Below, one piece after another: positions 1-8,789 of a DNA stretch of 64,000 bases. The notes under the pieces were generated by a model that saw nothing but the letters and a program-made list of their open reading frames with translations, was not told the origin of the DNA and ran no database searches. The DNA lies in contig CAKPYH010000006.1 in NCBI GenBank assembly GCA_934202735.1, forward strand, positions 1-64,000, written 5' to 3'. A program made the position numbers and the translations under genes. Each line of letters starts with the position of its first letter. The first letter of the stretch is position 1. The stretch is from an uncultured Alphaproteobacteria bacterium. GTDB lineage: Bacteria > Pseudomonadota > Alphaproteobacteria > CAAHEQ01 > UBA3637.

Positions 1-3000
1 GAATGGAAAGACGGCAAATGTGTCAATATCTGTTCCACCAGTCAGTATTACGATAACGGCCGTTGCCGATCCTGTGGTACGGGGGCCACATCCGCCGGGG
101 GACAAGCCACAACCTGTACCTGTGCCGATGAAAACCAAGAATGGTCCAACGGCCGATGTGTCAATAAACCGGGGGTTTGTGCCAAAAATCAATACTTGGT
201 CGGTGATACCTGTAAGCCGTGCGGAACCGGGGCCACTTCACCGGGCGGAACAAGCGCGACCTGTACCTGTTCGGATACCCAAAAAATATGGCAAAATGGC
301 CTTTGTGTGGCCAAACCGGCCGGCTGTACGACCAGTCAGTATTACGATAACGGCACCTGCAAGCCTTGCGGAACCGGAGCCTTGTCTTTAGGGGGCAACG
401 CCACCAGTTGCGTTTGCACAGAGAACAATCAAAAATGGCAAGACGGCACATGCCAATCTAATTCCCATCTCAGCGATCTGTGCGGTAATGAAGCATACTA
501 TGACGTTGGATCTTGCACATGTAATGATAACTCTAAAATATGGGTCAATGGGCAGTGTGTGGCCGATATAACCACCTGTCCGGCTAATTATTATGATACG
601 TCCGATCCCGGCATCGGTCCGACAACTTGTCTTCCCTGCGGACCGGGGGCGGTGTCCGATGCAAGCAATGCGCACGCCTGCCGTTGTACCGACAGCAGCA
701 AAACCTGGAGATTTGGAGGCATCGGGTGCGTAGATACGATTTGCTCCACCACACAATACTATGACAACGGCACATGTAAATCCTGCGGGGACGGGGCTTT
801 TTCTCTCGGCGGCCAGGCCACCGGTTGTTTCTGTTCTGATGAAAATCAAGAATGGTCCAACGGACAATGCGTCAACAAACCGGGCCGCTGTTCCACCACT
901 CAATACTATGATAACGGGACATGTAAATCCTGCGGCACGGGGGCCACATCCGCCGGTGGGCAAGCCACAACCTGTACTTGTTCGGATAGCAACCAAGTAT
1001 GGCAAGACGGGGCCTGTATCACACAACAGGTGAATTGCACAACCGGTCAGTATTACGACAAGGGGACGTGTAAGTCCTGCGGAGACGGGGCTTTTTCCGA
1101 AGGCGGTCAAGCCACCACCTGCACCTGTTTTGATGTGGGTCAAGTTTGGCAAAATGGGGCCTGTGTCGCATCATCGGTAAGTTGTACAACCCATCAGTAT
1201 TTTAATGATGGTACGTGCCTTCCCTGCGGCAACGGAGCCACTTCTGCCGGCGGACAAGCAACAGCCTGTACCTGCACCGATTCCAGTAAGATTTGGAAAA
1301 ACGGGGAATGCGTCGTCCGAACCGTGAATTGTACGACCAGTCAGTATTACGACGGTAGTGCTTGTGTTTCCTGTGGGACAGGGGCAACATCTGCCGGGGG
1401 AAAAGACACCGGATGCACCTGTACCGATACCGCAAAAGTGTGGCAGGACGGGCAATGTATTCTCTCATCGGTCAGCTGTACAACCGATCAGTATTACGAT
1501 AGGGATTCCGATGGATGTCTATCCTGTGGCAACGGGGCAGTTTCCACCGGGGGACATGCCTCCACCTGCCGGTGCATCGTTTCAACCCGAACATGGGCCA
1601 ACGGCCGTTGTACCAGCGGCATGGATTGTGGGGATAACGCCTATGAAGATAACGGCATCTGCCTATGCAAGGCCGGGTACCAAGGAAATCCGCCAACCAC
1701 CGCCTGTACCCCCAGGCCGGTTCCGACAAAATCCGGCGATTATGTCGGCTTGAAATCCGTGTCAAAGACGAATAAAAAATATACCAACACAACCAAATAT
1801 CAAAATATCTACGGATTAAAAACAGATACCAACCTGCTCAATTATAACGAGATAAAAGAAGAAGGGCAAAACGGAGTGATCAACAATGCTCAATTGATTT
1901 TGAACAATGACACGCCCTTTATGTCCGAAAACCACATGTATGGGATATATTCCACCGCCGCACAAACAGATGTCTATGACAAGAAATTTGACCGTTCATT
2001 CGGATTGGGGGCCGTTATCAATGCCGATGAAGCGAATATTCGGAACGGATACGTAAGTAATACCACCCATACCAGTTCCGGTATCATTACCATCAAGGAT
2101 CACATCGGCACCGGTCGCATTGCCGGTATTTGGGCGACCCGGGAACCGGCCATCAATGCAATCGCCCGGCATCACAAATTGGCCAGGGCCAGGGGAACTA
2201 TTACTCTGACAACATACGGCACCAGGGACGGGGGCAGTGTCACAGGAATTAAGGGTGCCGGTGCCATCAATGCGGTGGCCGCGCGGGGGGCGTATACCAT
2301 AGGAAACATTACCATTACAAATCGGCGACAAAACAACAATGTGTACGGCATTCACAGCACACTAACCGATTCCATGCTGTTGGTCAATCTCAACAATGCC
2401 AACAACTTATTTGACGGCTTGCCCAGCATTATTCAGACCAAGACCGGTTTAGCCACCCAGGATATTATTGCCACCACCATTCGGGGACGTTTTGTGTCAG
2501 GAACGGCCAGTGTATCGGCCTTTAATGCCGGGGTTGCTTATGATAAAACATGCGCCGAATGTGCTGCCAAACCCGTTGTCAACGCCAAGATTCGCATAAA
2601 TCAAAAAGGCAACGGTGAAGCGATTGGTATCAGCAGTGCAAATTCGGCCGCGAATGTGATGTTGTATTATTGGGATGCAGATAAACAATCAAAAATCACG
2701 GGACAAATCACCGTTTACAACGCCGGAGACGGGTCGGCCTACGGCATGAAAGCCGCGGATTGGGCGACATCTGTCTTGTTGCCACCGGTGGAGTTTAAGA
2801 ACTCAACATTGCAATCCACGTTAACATCCAAGATTATCCTAAGAAATACAAAGTTAGGAACGTCAACGGGGATTTATGCGGCCAATGCAGCCAATACCGG
2901 CGGTGTCCGCAACGGCAAGACCATTACCAGTTCCATCAGTATTACCAACTCTAAATCCGGTACCATGGTAGGTATGAATGCCACCAAAACCGCGTTAAAC

Positions 3001-4635
3001 AGTGGCACCATTACCCTGACCGGAGCCGCTTCAACGGGCCTGGCCTACGGTATCAAGGTCGGACCCAAAGCAACCGTGACGAACAGCGGGACCATCGCCA
3101 TTACCGATGTAGACACGGGCTATGGCATTTATGCGGACGGAACCGGTGGCACCATTACCAACTCGGGGACCATTGACGTATCGGCCAACAAAGCCTACGG
3201 TATTTTTGTCAAAGACGGTACCAACACAACGGTGGTCAACAAGGGCACCATTACCTTGAACGGTACAACGTGTACCAACTGCACCGGCACCATCAAAAAA
3301 GATGTAGGTGATTACATTGTGCTGCACGGAGCCACGTTAGAAAATGCCGGTACTCTGTCGGCCCGATTGTTGGATTTTGACACCTTGGACGGTCGGGTCA
3401 AAGCGGCCCAAGGTTCCATTTTCACGGCCGACCATATACGGGGGAACTTGAGCCTGTCATCGGATATAGTGGCCGACGGTTTTGAGGCACGTTATGTGGC
3501 CCCCGACATGATTTTGGCCAACAAGACGGACGGCCTGAACCTAATATCCGAATCGGTGTTGTTCCGGGCTTCTTTGGCCGACAACGGGCGCGACACCGTA
3601 TTGGAACGCCGGGCCTTTAGCGAAGTCATCGGCAATCAGAGCCTGGCCGCCTTTTTAGAGCAAAATTATGCTTTACATAATAATGAAGCCTTTTATCGGG
3701 ATTTGAAATCCATCGGGTCCTTGGCATCGTTGAATCGGGCCGTCAACACCTTGAACGGGCGTGATAATTTGATGCGGTTTTCTCGGGAAGACAGGATTGT
3801 CGTGCGTGAAATGAACCGACAAATCAATCAAGACTTGTTTGCGGCGGCGAACGGAAACATAACGGAAAAAACGGGTTCGGTTAACTCTTTTTCATTTCAA
3901 AATGACAGTGGCAGTTATGGGCAATACGCCTTGGGCCTGCGGCGGGTCAATCCGCATCTGAAAGTCGGTTATGCGATGATGACGGCGCGCCTGAATACAC
4001 AGGATCGCGCACAAGACAACAATCGCAACGGGTTGTTGTATCAACTGGCCCTGCCGATGAATTATCGCTATGGGGCCCTGGCCGTTATGATGACACCGAC
4101 CATCGGTTTTATCCGAAACCATTACAATCGTGTGGGTCCGAATGACACAACCCAACGGGGCATCTTGGAAAAGCGCGTCTTTGCCTGGATGAACGAAGCC
4201 CGTTATCCCCTGACAATCCGCGAAATAACGCTGGCACCGACAATGGAGTTAAATATCCTGATGATGCATCAAAAAGGGGACGAAACACATACGCCGTATG
4301 CCTTGGTGATACCGGACAACCGGCAAGTATCCTTGGAAGGCGGCTTAGGTTTCAATCTGGCCCACTCCTTTATTCCGCACCGGGGGACGAAAGTGAACCT
4401 GACGGCCCGGATTATGGGGTATTATGAGTTTTTGGATCCCTATCAAATGCGTGTGGGTATTCAAGGCATGAGCGGGACTTTTGACCTGATGGAAGAACAC
4501 CAAAATTGGCGGACTGAAACCGCTTTCAAAGTGGATTATGAAATCGGCGATACAAGTATTTGGGGGCAAATCCGCCACTTTACAGATACCGATACACGAA
4601 CCGATGTTAAAGCGGGCATTAAATGGGGTTTTTAG
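1..4635 (+). CDS. Autotransporter with Cys-rich repeat passenger (5' truncated)
   Basis: The frame is open from base 1, so the start lies outside the window; 1544 codons are visible. From about base 31 to 1620 there are about ten tandem repeats of about 49 residues, each with six cysteines in the pattern C-x(9-12)-C-x2-C-x(12)-C-x-C-x(9)-C and the recurring core CGTGATSAGG. A partial repeat follows. From about 1740 to 3500 comes a Gly/Thr/Asn-rich stretch with GTIT and NSGT motifs, typical of a beta-helical passenger. The last 300 residues or so alternate as a beta-barrel ending in GIKWGF, with the terminal Phe expected for BAM-dependent insertion. This is type V secretion architecture; the passenger would be surface-exposed. 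A disulfide-rich passenger is unusual because autotransporters are generally cysteine-poor. Adhesion is possible but not shown. Confidence 0.85.
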   Translation, partial: EWKDGKCVNICSTSQYYDNGRCRSCGTGATSAGGQATTCTCADENQEWSNGRCVNKPGVCAKNQYLVGDTCKPCGTGATSPGGTSATCTCSDTQKIWQNGLCVAKPAGCTTSQYYDNGTCKPCGTGALSLGGNATSCVCTENNQKWQDGTCQSNSHLSDLCGNEAYYDVGSCTCNDNSKIWVNGQCVADITTCPANYYDTSDPGIGPTTCLPCGPGAVSDASNAHACRCTDSSKTWRFGGIGCVDTICSTTQYYDNGTCKSCGDGAFSLGGQATGCFCSDENQEWSNGQCVNKPGRCSTTQYYDNGTCKSCGTGATSAGGQATTCTCSDSNQVWQDGACITQQVNCTTGQYYDKGTCKSCGDGAFSEGGQATTCTCFDVGQVWQNGACVASSVSCTTHQYFNDGTCLPCGNGATSAGGQATACTCTDSSKIWKNGECVVRTVNCTTSQYYDGSACVSCGTGATSAGGKDTGCTCTDTAKVWQDGQCILSSVSCTTDQYYDRDSDGCLSCGNGAVSTGGHASTCRCIVSTRTWANGRCTSGMDCGDNAYEDNGICLCKAGYQGNPPTTACTPRPVPTKSGDYVGLKSVSKTNKKYTNTTKYQNIYGLKTDTNLLNYNEIKEEGQNGVINNAQLILNNDTPFMSENHMYGIYSTAAQTDVYDKKFDRSFGLGAVINADEANIRNGYVSNTTHTSSGIITIKDHIGTGRIAGIWATREPAINAIARHHKLARARGTITLTTYGTRDGGSVTGIKGAGAINAVAARGAYTIGNITITNRRQNNNVYGIHSTLTDSMLLVNLNNANNLFDGLPSIIQTKTGLATQDIIATTIRGRFVSGTASVSAFNAGVAYDKTCAECAAKPVVNAKIRINQKGNGEAIGISSANSAANVMLYYWDADKQSKITGQITVYNAGDGSAYGMKAADWATSVLLPPVEFKNSTLQSTLTSKIILRNTKLGTSTGIYAANAANTGGVRNGKTITSSISITNSKSGTMVGMNATKTALNSGTITLTGAASTGLAYGIKVGPKATVTNSGTIAITDVDTGYGIYADGTGGTITNSGTIDVSANKAYGIFVKDGTNTTVVNKGTITLNGTTCTNCTGTIKKDVGDYIVLHGATLENAGTLSARLLDFDTLDGRVKAAQGSIFTADHIRGNLSLSSDIVADGFEARYVAPDMILANKTDGLNLISESVLFRASLADNGRDTVLERRAFSEVIGNQSLAAFLEQNYALHNNEAFYRDLKSIGSLASLNRAVNTLNGRDNLMRFSREDRIVVREMNRQINQDLFAAANGNITEKTGSVNSFSFQNDSGSYGQYALGLRRVNPHLKVGYAMMTARLNTQDRAQDNNRNGLLYQLALPMNYRYGALAVMMTPTIGFIRNHYNRVGPNDTTQRGILEKRVFAWMNEARYPLTIREITLAPTMELNILMMHQKGDETHTPYALVIPDNRQVSLEGGLGFNLAHSFIPHRGTKVNLTARIMGYYEFLDPYQMRVGIQGMSGTFDLMEEHQNWRTETAFKVDYEIGDTSIWGQIRHFTDTDTRTDVKAGIKWGF
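31..1620 (+). repeat. Tandem ~147-bp coding repeats (six-Cys module)
   Basis: About ten direct repeats of about 147 bp lie inside the autotransporter gene. They share near-identical blocks such as the one encoding QYYDNGTC followed by SCGTGATSAGG. Adjacent copies around 840-1010 are especially alike in DNA, suggesting recent duplication or conversion. A few copies (about 470-730) are degenerate or carry insertions. The copy number probably varies between strains. Confidence 0.85.
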
Positions 4636-4670
4636 GCCAACACATTGTATCACACTTTTGACATCCCGTC

Positions 4671-4697
4671 AAAAAAAGGCCGCCCAAAGGACGGCCC
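4671..4697 (-). terminator. Rho-independent terminator of small lipoprotein gene
   Basis: On the minus strand GGCCGTCC-TTT-GGGCGGCC (one G-U pair) is followed by seven T. It lies 20 bases past the stop of the small lipoprotein gene and just after the autotransporter stop, so it may serve both convergent genes. Confidence 0.8.
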
Positions 4698-4717
4698 CGT
4701 GTGAAATCCCTTCACCC

Positions 4718-4876
4718 TTATTTGCAAGGGGCCAAGACTTCAATCAAAGAAATGCCCAGGAAAGATTGATTTTCGCAAACTTTTTGGGAACCGTGATATC
4801 CACGCACGCCCATACAACCGGTCAAGCCCATCGCACAAGCAATCAACGCTACAACAAATAATTTTTTCATTTTCAT
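4718..4876 (-). CDS. Small lipoprotein, 52 aa
   Basis: A short gene reading MKMKKLFVVALIACAMG, then a lipobox LTGC (Cys21) and a mature peptide of 32 residues ending in LAPCK. The N-terminus is a lipoprotein signal: two or more lysines, then a hydrophobic core. AAAGGA lies 4 bases upstream of the first ATG (9-10 upstream of the second), so the second Met at residue 3 is also possible. It has its own promoter and a strong terminator, which supports a real gene. The mature part holds two further cysteines. It resembles no family I can name; entericidin-like small lipoproteins are comparable in size only. Confidence 0.75.
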   Translation of the reverse strand: MKMKKLFVVALIACAMGLTGCMGVRGYHGSQKVCENQSFLGISLIEVLAPCK

Positions 4877-4898
4877 ATCCTTTCTAGTTCATGTTTTT

Positions 4899-4917
4899 GT
4901 CGGCCGAATAATCCGAC
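4899..4917 (-). other. Hairpin in 5' leader of small lipoprotein mRNA
   Basis: GTCGG-N9-CCGAC is an inverted repeat between the proposed promoter and the ribosome binding site of the 52-aa lipoprotein gene. It could stabilise or regulate the leader. No known riboswitch is recognised. Confidence 0.35.
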
Positions 4918-4923
4918 ATATTT

Positions 4924-4952
4924 TTTATATCATATTTAAATATGTCTGTCCA
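4924..4952 (-). promoter_or_regulatory. Sigma70-like promoter of small lipoprotein gene
   Basis: TGGACA and TATAAA are 17 bases apart on the minus strand, about 50-75 bases before the ATG. A perfect 14-bp palindrome, CATATTTAAATATG (4931-4944), sits in the spacer and could be an operator. Confidence 0.45.
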
Positions 4953-5046
4953 GTCTTTTTTTTCAAAGAAACCCGCACACGGGCCGCGGTCCCAACGCGC
5001 CAAAATCCCCCGGCACAAAGAAAGTTCAAAAAAGTGTAAAAAAAGG

Positions 5047-5076
5047 TTGCAAAGACGACTTGATTTATGATACTAT
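5047..5076 (+). promoter_or_regulatory. Possible promoter of Opa-like barrel gene
   Basis: TTGCAA, an 18-base spacer and TACTAT; an overlapping TATGAT is also present. It lies about 55 bases before the ATG at 5132. Confidence 0.4.
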
Positions 5077-5131
5077 GGTCTGGCGGGTAGTTATACCCAT
5101 CAATTTTATTTCAAACATGAAAGGACAAACA

Positions 5132-5764
5132 ATGAACAAATTATTGATTGCAACCGGATTAGTGGCCGGCTTGTTGGCGGGCCAAGCTTTGGCAGCCGAT
5201 GTGAAGCCCTATGTTTCCTTAAAAGGCACCTATTCCCACATGAAAACAAACATCTTTGCAACAACTGGGTCTACGGGTTATAAAGATACCAAAAGCGATA
5301 ACGTTTGGGGTTTGACGGCCGCGGCGGGTGTTTCCGTTCCGGTGGGCGGTAATTATGTGCGGGCCGAATTGGAATACGGTCAAAACCGGACGGCCAATAA
5401 AGGAACGTTGGGTTCTCGTTATGTAGATGTTGCTTATCGTCTGAAAACACAATCCATTTTGTTCAACGGATATTATGATTTTGAAACATGCACACGGTTG
5501 GTGCCGTATATCGGGGCCGGATTCGGTTGGGCCAACACCAAGGGACGTGTTATTGATGACGGCTATAATGTGAAATTTGACAACTGGGCCTTTGCATGGC
5601 AGGTCGGTGCCGGTACAACATACGAATTGACGGAAAACCTGGCCTTTGACTTCGGGTACCGCTTTATGAAGTACGGTTATGCGAAAAAACATGACCTGAA
5701 TGTTCTATACCGTGTTCGTCCGCAGGCACACCAGGTGCAATTCGGTTTACGGTATATGTTCTGA
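5132..5764 (+). CDS. Opa/OmpA-like outer-membrane beta-barrel protein, 210 aa
   Basis: The start is the ATG preceded by AAAGGA, which opens a clear Sec signal peptide (MNKLLIATGLVAGLLAGQALA, cleavage before ADVKP). The mature protein alternates aromatic and polar residues (YVSLKGTYSH, VRAELEYGQN, LVPYIGAGFGW, FDFGYRFMKYGY) and ends VQFGLRYMF, a C-terminal Phe barrel signature. The size and the YIGAGFGWA strand fit the eight-stranded opacity/porin-like barrel family. A longer in-frame start at 5060 would hide the signal peptide and is rejected. Substrate and role are unknown; such proteins are commonly surface structural or adhesion barrels. Confidence 0.85.
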   Translation: MNKLLIATGLVAGLLAGQALAADVKPYVSLKGTYSHMKTNIFATTGSTGYKDTKSDNVWGLTAAAGVSVPVGGNYVRAELEYGQNRTANKGTLGSRYVDVAYRLKTQSILFNGYYDFETCTRLVPYIGAGFGWANTKGRVIDDGYNVKFDNWAFAWQVGAGTTYELTENLAFDFGYRFMKYGYAKKHDLNVLYRVRPQAHQVQFGLRYMF

Positions 5765-5783
5765 TTTTCAGGTCATCAACCAA

Positions 5784-5813
5784 CGGGACGGGATTTTCTC
5801 GCCCCGTTTTTTT
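5784..5813 (+). terminator. Rho-independent terminator with repeated GTCCCG arms
   Basis: ACGGG-N10-CCCGT is followed by seven T. An upstream CGGGAC can instead pair with GTCCCG at 5814 or the copy at 5828, so alternative stems are possible. It follows the barrel gene by 20 bases. Confidence 0.65.
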
Positions 5814-6052
5814 GTCCCGATTTTCTTGTCCCGGTGTTCTTGCACGGCCCAAAGGGGACACACCGCAAAAAACAACTCCGCACAAGATCGGGGGACAATA
5901 TCGGCACCAGGGGTGTCATAACCAAAGGGAATAAAGCCACGAATACAGCCCCCAAAAGATACCCATATTCTTTCCGTCCGCGTCTGTTTCGGCATTTTTT
6001 GCTTGTAATTTCAGGAAAAGAGGGGTATTCTTTCAAAAAAGGAATAACAACC
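5814..6052 (+). other. Intergenic stretch, no supported gene
   Basis: This gap of about 240 bases holds the tail of the terminator repeats and, at 6004-6031, a candidate promoter (TTGTAA, 16-base spacer, TATTCT) for the uracil-DNA glycosylase gene. Open frames on the minus strand here lack ribosome binding sites, although one (5776-6054) has a hydrophobic segment. Confidence 0.4.
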
Positions 6053-6634
6053 ATGGAACAAGAACTAGAGCAAGTTAAACAAGAATGTCAAACCTGCCAA
6101 AAATGTCCTTTGGGGCAGACGCGAACCCATATTGTCTTTTCGGACGGACGACCGAATCATAAAATCATGCTGATCGGGGAAGCCCCGGGTTTTAATGAAG
6201 ATCAAACGGGAAAGCCTTTTGTCGGCCGGGCCGGACAGTTATTGGACAAGATTTTGGAATCTGTCGGCTTATCACGGGAAAAAGACGTGTATATTTGTAA
6301 TACCTTAAAATGTCGGCCCCCCAACAATCGGGATCCGTTGCCGGCCGAAAAGGCGGCCTGCCGGGCGTATTTGGATGCACAACTGGCCATTTTGAAACCG
6401 CGCATTATCATCCTGTGCGGCCGGGTGGCTTTAACATCATTTTTGACCGAAAGCAAGAGTATCAGCAAAATTCGCGGCCAATGGTTTGACGGGCCTTACG
6501 GGTCCAAAATGATGCCGATTTTTCACCCGTCTTACCTGTTGCGGAATCCGTCCACGGTACACGGCTCCCCCAAATGGTTGATGTGGCAAGATATTCGGGA
6601 AATCAAGCGGGCCTATGATGCCTTGGAGGACTAA
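6053..6634 (+). CDS. Uracil-DNA glycosylase, family 4 (Fe-S), 193 aa
   Basis: It removes uracil from DNA to start base-excision repair. Family-4 features are complete: four cysteines at 15, 18, 87 and 103 with the spacing of the [4Fe-4S] ligands, motif GEAPGFNED (42-50) for water activation and the C-terminal HPSYLLR (158-164) that contacts the minor groove. At 193 residues it has the usual length. The start is the ATG with AAAGGA 9 bases upstream. A longer in-frame reading from 5834 adds a low-complexity region with no family match. It is followed directly by the metallophosphoesterase gene, probably in the same transcript. Confidence 0.95.
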   Translation: MEQELEQVKQECQTCQKCPLGQTRTHIVFSDGRPNHKIMLIGEAPGFNEDQTGKPFVGRAGQLLDKILESVGLSREKDVYICNTLKCRPPNNRDPLPAEKAACRAYLDAQLAILKPRIIILCGRVALTSFLTESKSISKIRGQWFDGPYGSKMMPIFHPSYLLRNPSTVHGSPKWLMWQDIREIKRAYDALED

Positions 6635-6641
6635 TTTTCTT

Positions 6642-7787
6642 ATGGGTATGTTTGTTGTCATGATGGGTATCATTGCCACCCTGGTCGCCGGTGTGGTTTC
6701 GGTACGCTGTACCATGGGTCTGACGGGGCCGATGTGGATCAAAATCGGTTTGTTTTTGGGGCTGTTTTTCATTTTTATGTCGCCGGCATTATTGCGGGGG
6801 GCCGAAATGCGCTTGACGGGCCTGCCCTACCACATTTTAACGTACACAACCTATTTCCTGTTTGTGTGTTTGTTTTTGTTCTTTTGCCTGATGTTTGTAC
6901 GCGATATCGGGTGGGGCTTACTGTCCTTGCTTTCACACCGGATTCCATCGCCTTTTGCCCCAACGGCCGTGGCACGGGCCAATATCGCTTTGACCCTTGT
7001 GGTCGTGGTTTTGGCGGCCTGGTCCCTGTGGGAAGGGGTACGGGTACCGGCGGTGCGTCATATCACCCTGACATCCGATAAAATAACCGCCCCTTTAACC
7101 GTTGCCGTTTTACCGGATATTCATATTCATCGGGCCGTTGCCGCCCAAAAATTAAAAGGCTTGGTGGCCCGGACCCGAGGCGAAAACCCCGATGTGATTT
7201 TGTTGCCCGGTGATATTATTGATGATCGGGCCGATGCGATTCGGGATTTATTGCCTTACCTGGGGCAATTTCAGGCTCCGTTAGGGGTGTTTGTCAGCGA
7301 TGGAAATCACGAATTTTATATCGGTACCCGGGAAACACAAGCGGGTTTTCGGGCCGAACACCTGACTTACCTGAACAATGAAGCACGCTTTATTCGGCCT
7401 GACGTACGTATTGCCGGTGTACCGGATGTACAGGGTATTCGCTTTCATCAAGGTCCCGATATGCGGGCCACCCTGCCCCCGACAGATGCCTATACCATTT
7501 TGTTGGCACACTCCCCCAAGATGTTTGATATGCCCGATAACACCGCGGATTTACAGGTGTCCGGTCATACGCACGGGGGGCAGATTTTTCCGTTTCACCT
7601 ACTGGCAGCCTGGTCCAACAAATACCTGGCAGGATTATACCGAAAAGGCGAAAGGACCCTGTATGTCTCACGCGGGGCCGGTCAATGGGGCCCCCAAATG
7701 AGACTCTTGGCTCCGTCAGAAATCACAATCATTCACTTACACCCCGGAACAAACCATGGCTCACACGATCGTCAACATACCCGATAA
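6642..7787 (+). CDS. Membrane-anchored metallophosphoesterase, 381 aa
   Basis: The N-terminal 130 residues form about four transmembrane helices (2-22, 33-50, 66-87, 112-130). A calcineurin-like phosphoesterase domain follows, with the metal ligands DIHIH (159-163), GDIIDDR (190-196), GNHEF (221-225) and, near the C-terminus, SGHTHGGQ. This is the YkuE/YaeI layout, whose members act on membrane-associated phosphodiesters; the substrate here is unknown. The start at 6642 follows GGAGGA by 11 bases. The alternative ATG at 6615 lies inside the previous gene. The 3' end overlaps the glycosyltransferase gene by 32 bases, suggesting translational coupling. Confidence 0.85.
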   Translation: MGMFVVMMGIIATLVAGVVSVRCTMGLTGPMWIKIGLFLGLFFIFMSPALLRGAEMRLTGLPYHILTYTTYFLFVCLFLFFCLMFVRDIGWGLLSLLSHRIPSPFAPTAVARANIALTLVVVVLAAWSLWEGVRVPAVRHITLTSDKITAPLTVAVLPDIHIHRAVAAQKLKGLVARTRGENPDVILLPGDIIDDRADAIRDLLPYLGQFQAPLGVFVSDGNHEFYIGTRETQAGFRAEHLTYLNNEARFIRPDVRIAGVPDVQGIRFHQGPDMRATLPPTDAYTILLAHSPKMFDMPDNTADLQVSGHTHGGQIFPFHLLAAWSNKYLAGLYRKGERTLYVSRGAGQWGPQMRLLAPSEITIIHLHPGTNHGSHDRQHTR

Positions 7788-8778
7788 CACCGTTCCGGTC
7801 GTCTTTGCAACGGATACGGCCTATGTCCCTTATGCCGGGGTCGCCCTTGAATCTTTAATACGGCACGCCAATCCCAAACGCCGGTACGCTGTGTTTATCT
7901 TGCATACGGATTTATCCCGGCGTTCCCAAAAAAGATTGGAGGCTTTATCCGCACCGCATGTATCGGTCAAGTGCCTGAATATACAGCCATACTTACCCAA
8001 GCACCGCCACCTGTACAACCAAAGCCATTATTCATCCGTAATGTTTTACCGGTTCTGGATTCCTCGGATCTTCTTATCGTGTCAGCGTGTCATTTACCTG
8101 GATACGGATATTCTGATCCGGCACGATATCGGGGATTTATATGATGTGCCGTTAGGGGATTTCGTGATCGGGGGATGCGTCAAATTATTACGACAATCGT
8201 TTCGGGCATACTGCACAAAAACATTAAAACTCAACCCGGACACCTATGTCAACTCGGGGGTATTGGTATTTCATGTGCCGATGTGGAATCGGTATCACCT
8301 GACGAATCGGGCCGTCCGCCTGATTGGTACCAAACACACCTGGATCGCCCCGGATCAGGATATTTTGAACAAACTGTGCCAAAGTCGGATTTTACCGTTG
8401 GATCCCCGTTGGAATCAGATGGCCACCGTATTGCCCCAACATCGCGTCCGCTTTGCCGCCGGGGCGTGTGAAGCGGAAATTGCCCTGGCCCCCCGGGCCT
8501 ATATTTACCACTATGTTTCGGCGCGTAAGCCATGGCTTTCCGTCCGAACAGCCGCCGATGAAGCCTGGCACCAAGCGGCACAACACAGTCGCTTTGCCGC
8601 CGATATTCAACGCGCCCGCGACAAGCGTCAAGATAAATTGTATCACGATATTATCGCCTATCTTCAAGCCGGCCTTCGTTTATGTTGGACATGGGGAACC
8701 GCCCGCCGGTCTTTGAAAGCTAAAATCAATCGCTTGGGGGCCGACATTCAGGCCCGCCGTTTCTTGTCAGATATATAG
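7756..8778 (+). CDS. Glycosyltransferase family 8 protein, 340 aa
   Basis: The sequence opens VPVVFATDTAYVPYAGVALESL, the GT8 nucleotide-sugar fold, and carries the metal-binding DTD (116-118) in VIYLDTDILIRHD, then YVNSGVLVFHV and a PDQDILN block, all standard for LPS glucosyl/galactosyltransferases of the WaaI/WaaJ type. It probably adds a hexose from UDP-sugar to LPS core or another cell-surface glycan at the cytoplasmic membrane; the acceptor cannot be read from sequence. The C-terminal 70 residues are basic and amphipathic, as in membrane-associated GT8 enzymes. It overlaps the upstream phosphoesterase and sits 11 bases from rnr. Confidence 0.85.
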   Translation: MAHTIVNIPDNTVPVVFATDTAYVPYAGVALESLIRHANPKRRYAVFILHTDLSRRSQKRLEALSAPHVSVKCLNIQPYLPKHRHLYNQSHYSSVMFYRFWIPRIFLSCQRVIYLDTDILIRHDIGDLYDVPLGDFVIGGCVKLLRQSFRAYCTKTLKLNPDTYVNSGVLVFHVPMWNRYHLTNRAVRLIGTKHTWIAPDQDILNKLCQSRILPLDPRWNQMATVLPQHRVRFAAGACEAEIALAPRAYIYHYVSARKPWLSVRTAADEAWHQAAQHSRFAADIQRARDKRQDKLYHDIIAYLQAGLRLCWTWGTARRSLKAKINRLGADIQARRFLSDI

Positions 8779-8789
8779 GAGGTCCCACC

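Noticed and set aside
388..1152. 254-codon minus-strand open frame opposite the Cys repeats
   Set aside because: It mirrors the repeats of the plus-strand gene, has no ribosome binding site and no family features. It is a shadow created by the repeat composition.
1..1620. Tandem repeats considered as a CRISPR-like array
   Set aside because: The units are about 147 bp, contiguous, in-frame and coding; there are no spacers.
5776..6054. Minus-strand frame with a hydrophobic segment (about 92 codons)
   Set aside because: No ribosome binding site, start inside the uracil-DNA glycosylase ATG region, and a basic tail produced by the terminator repeats. Competing frames look equally random.
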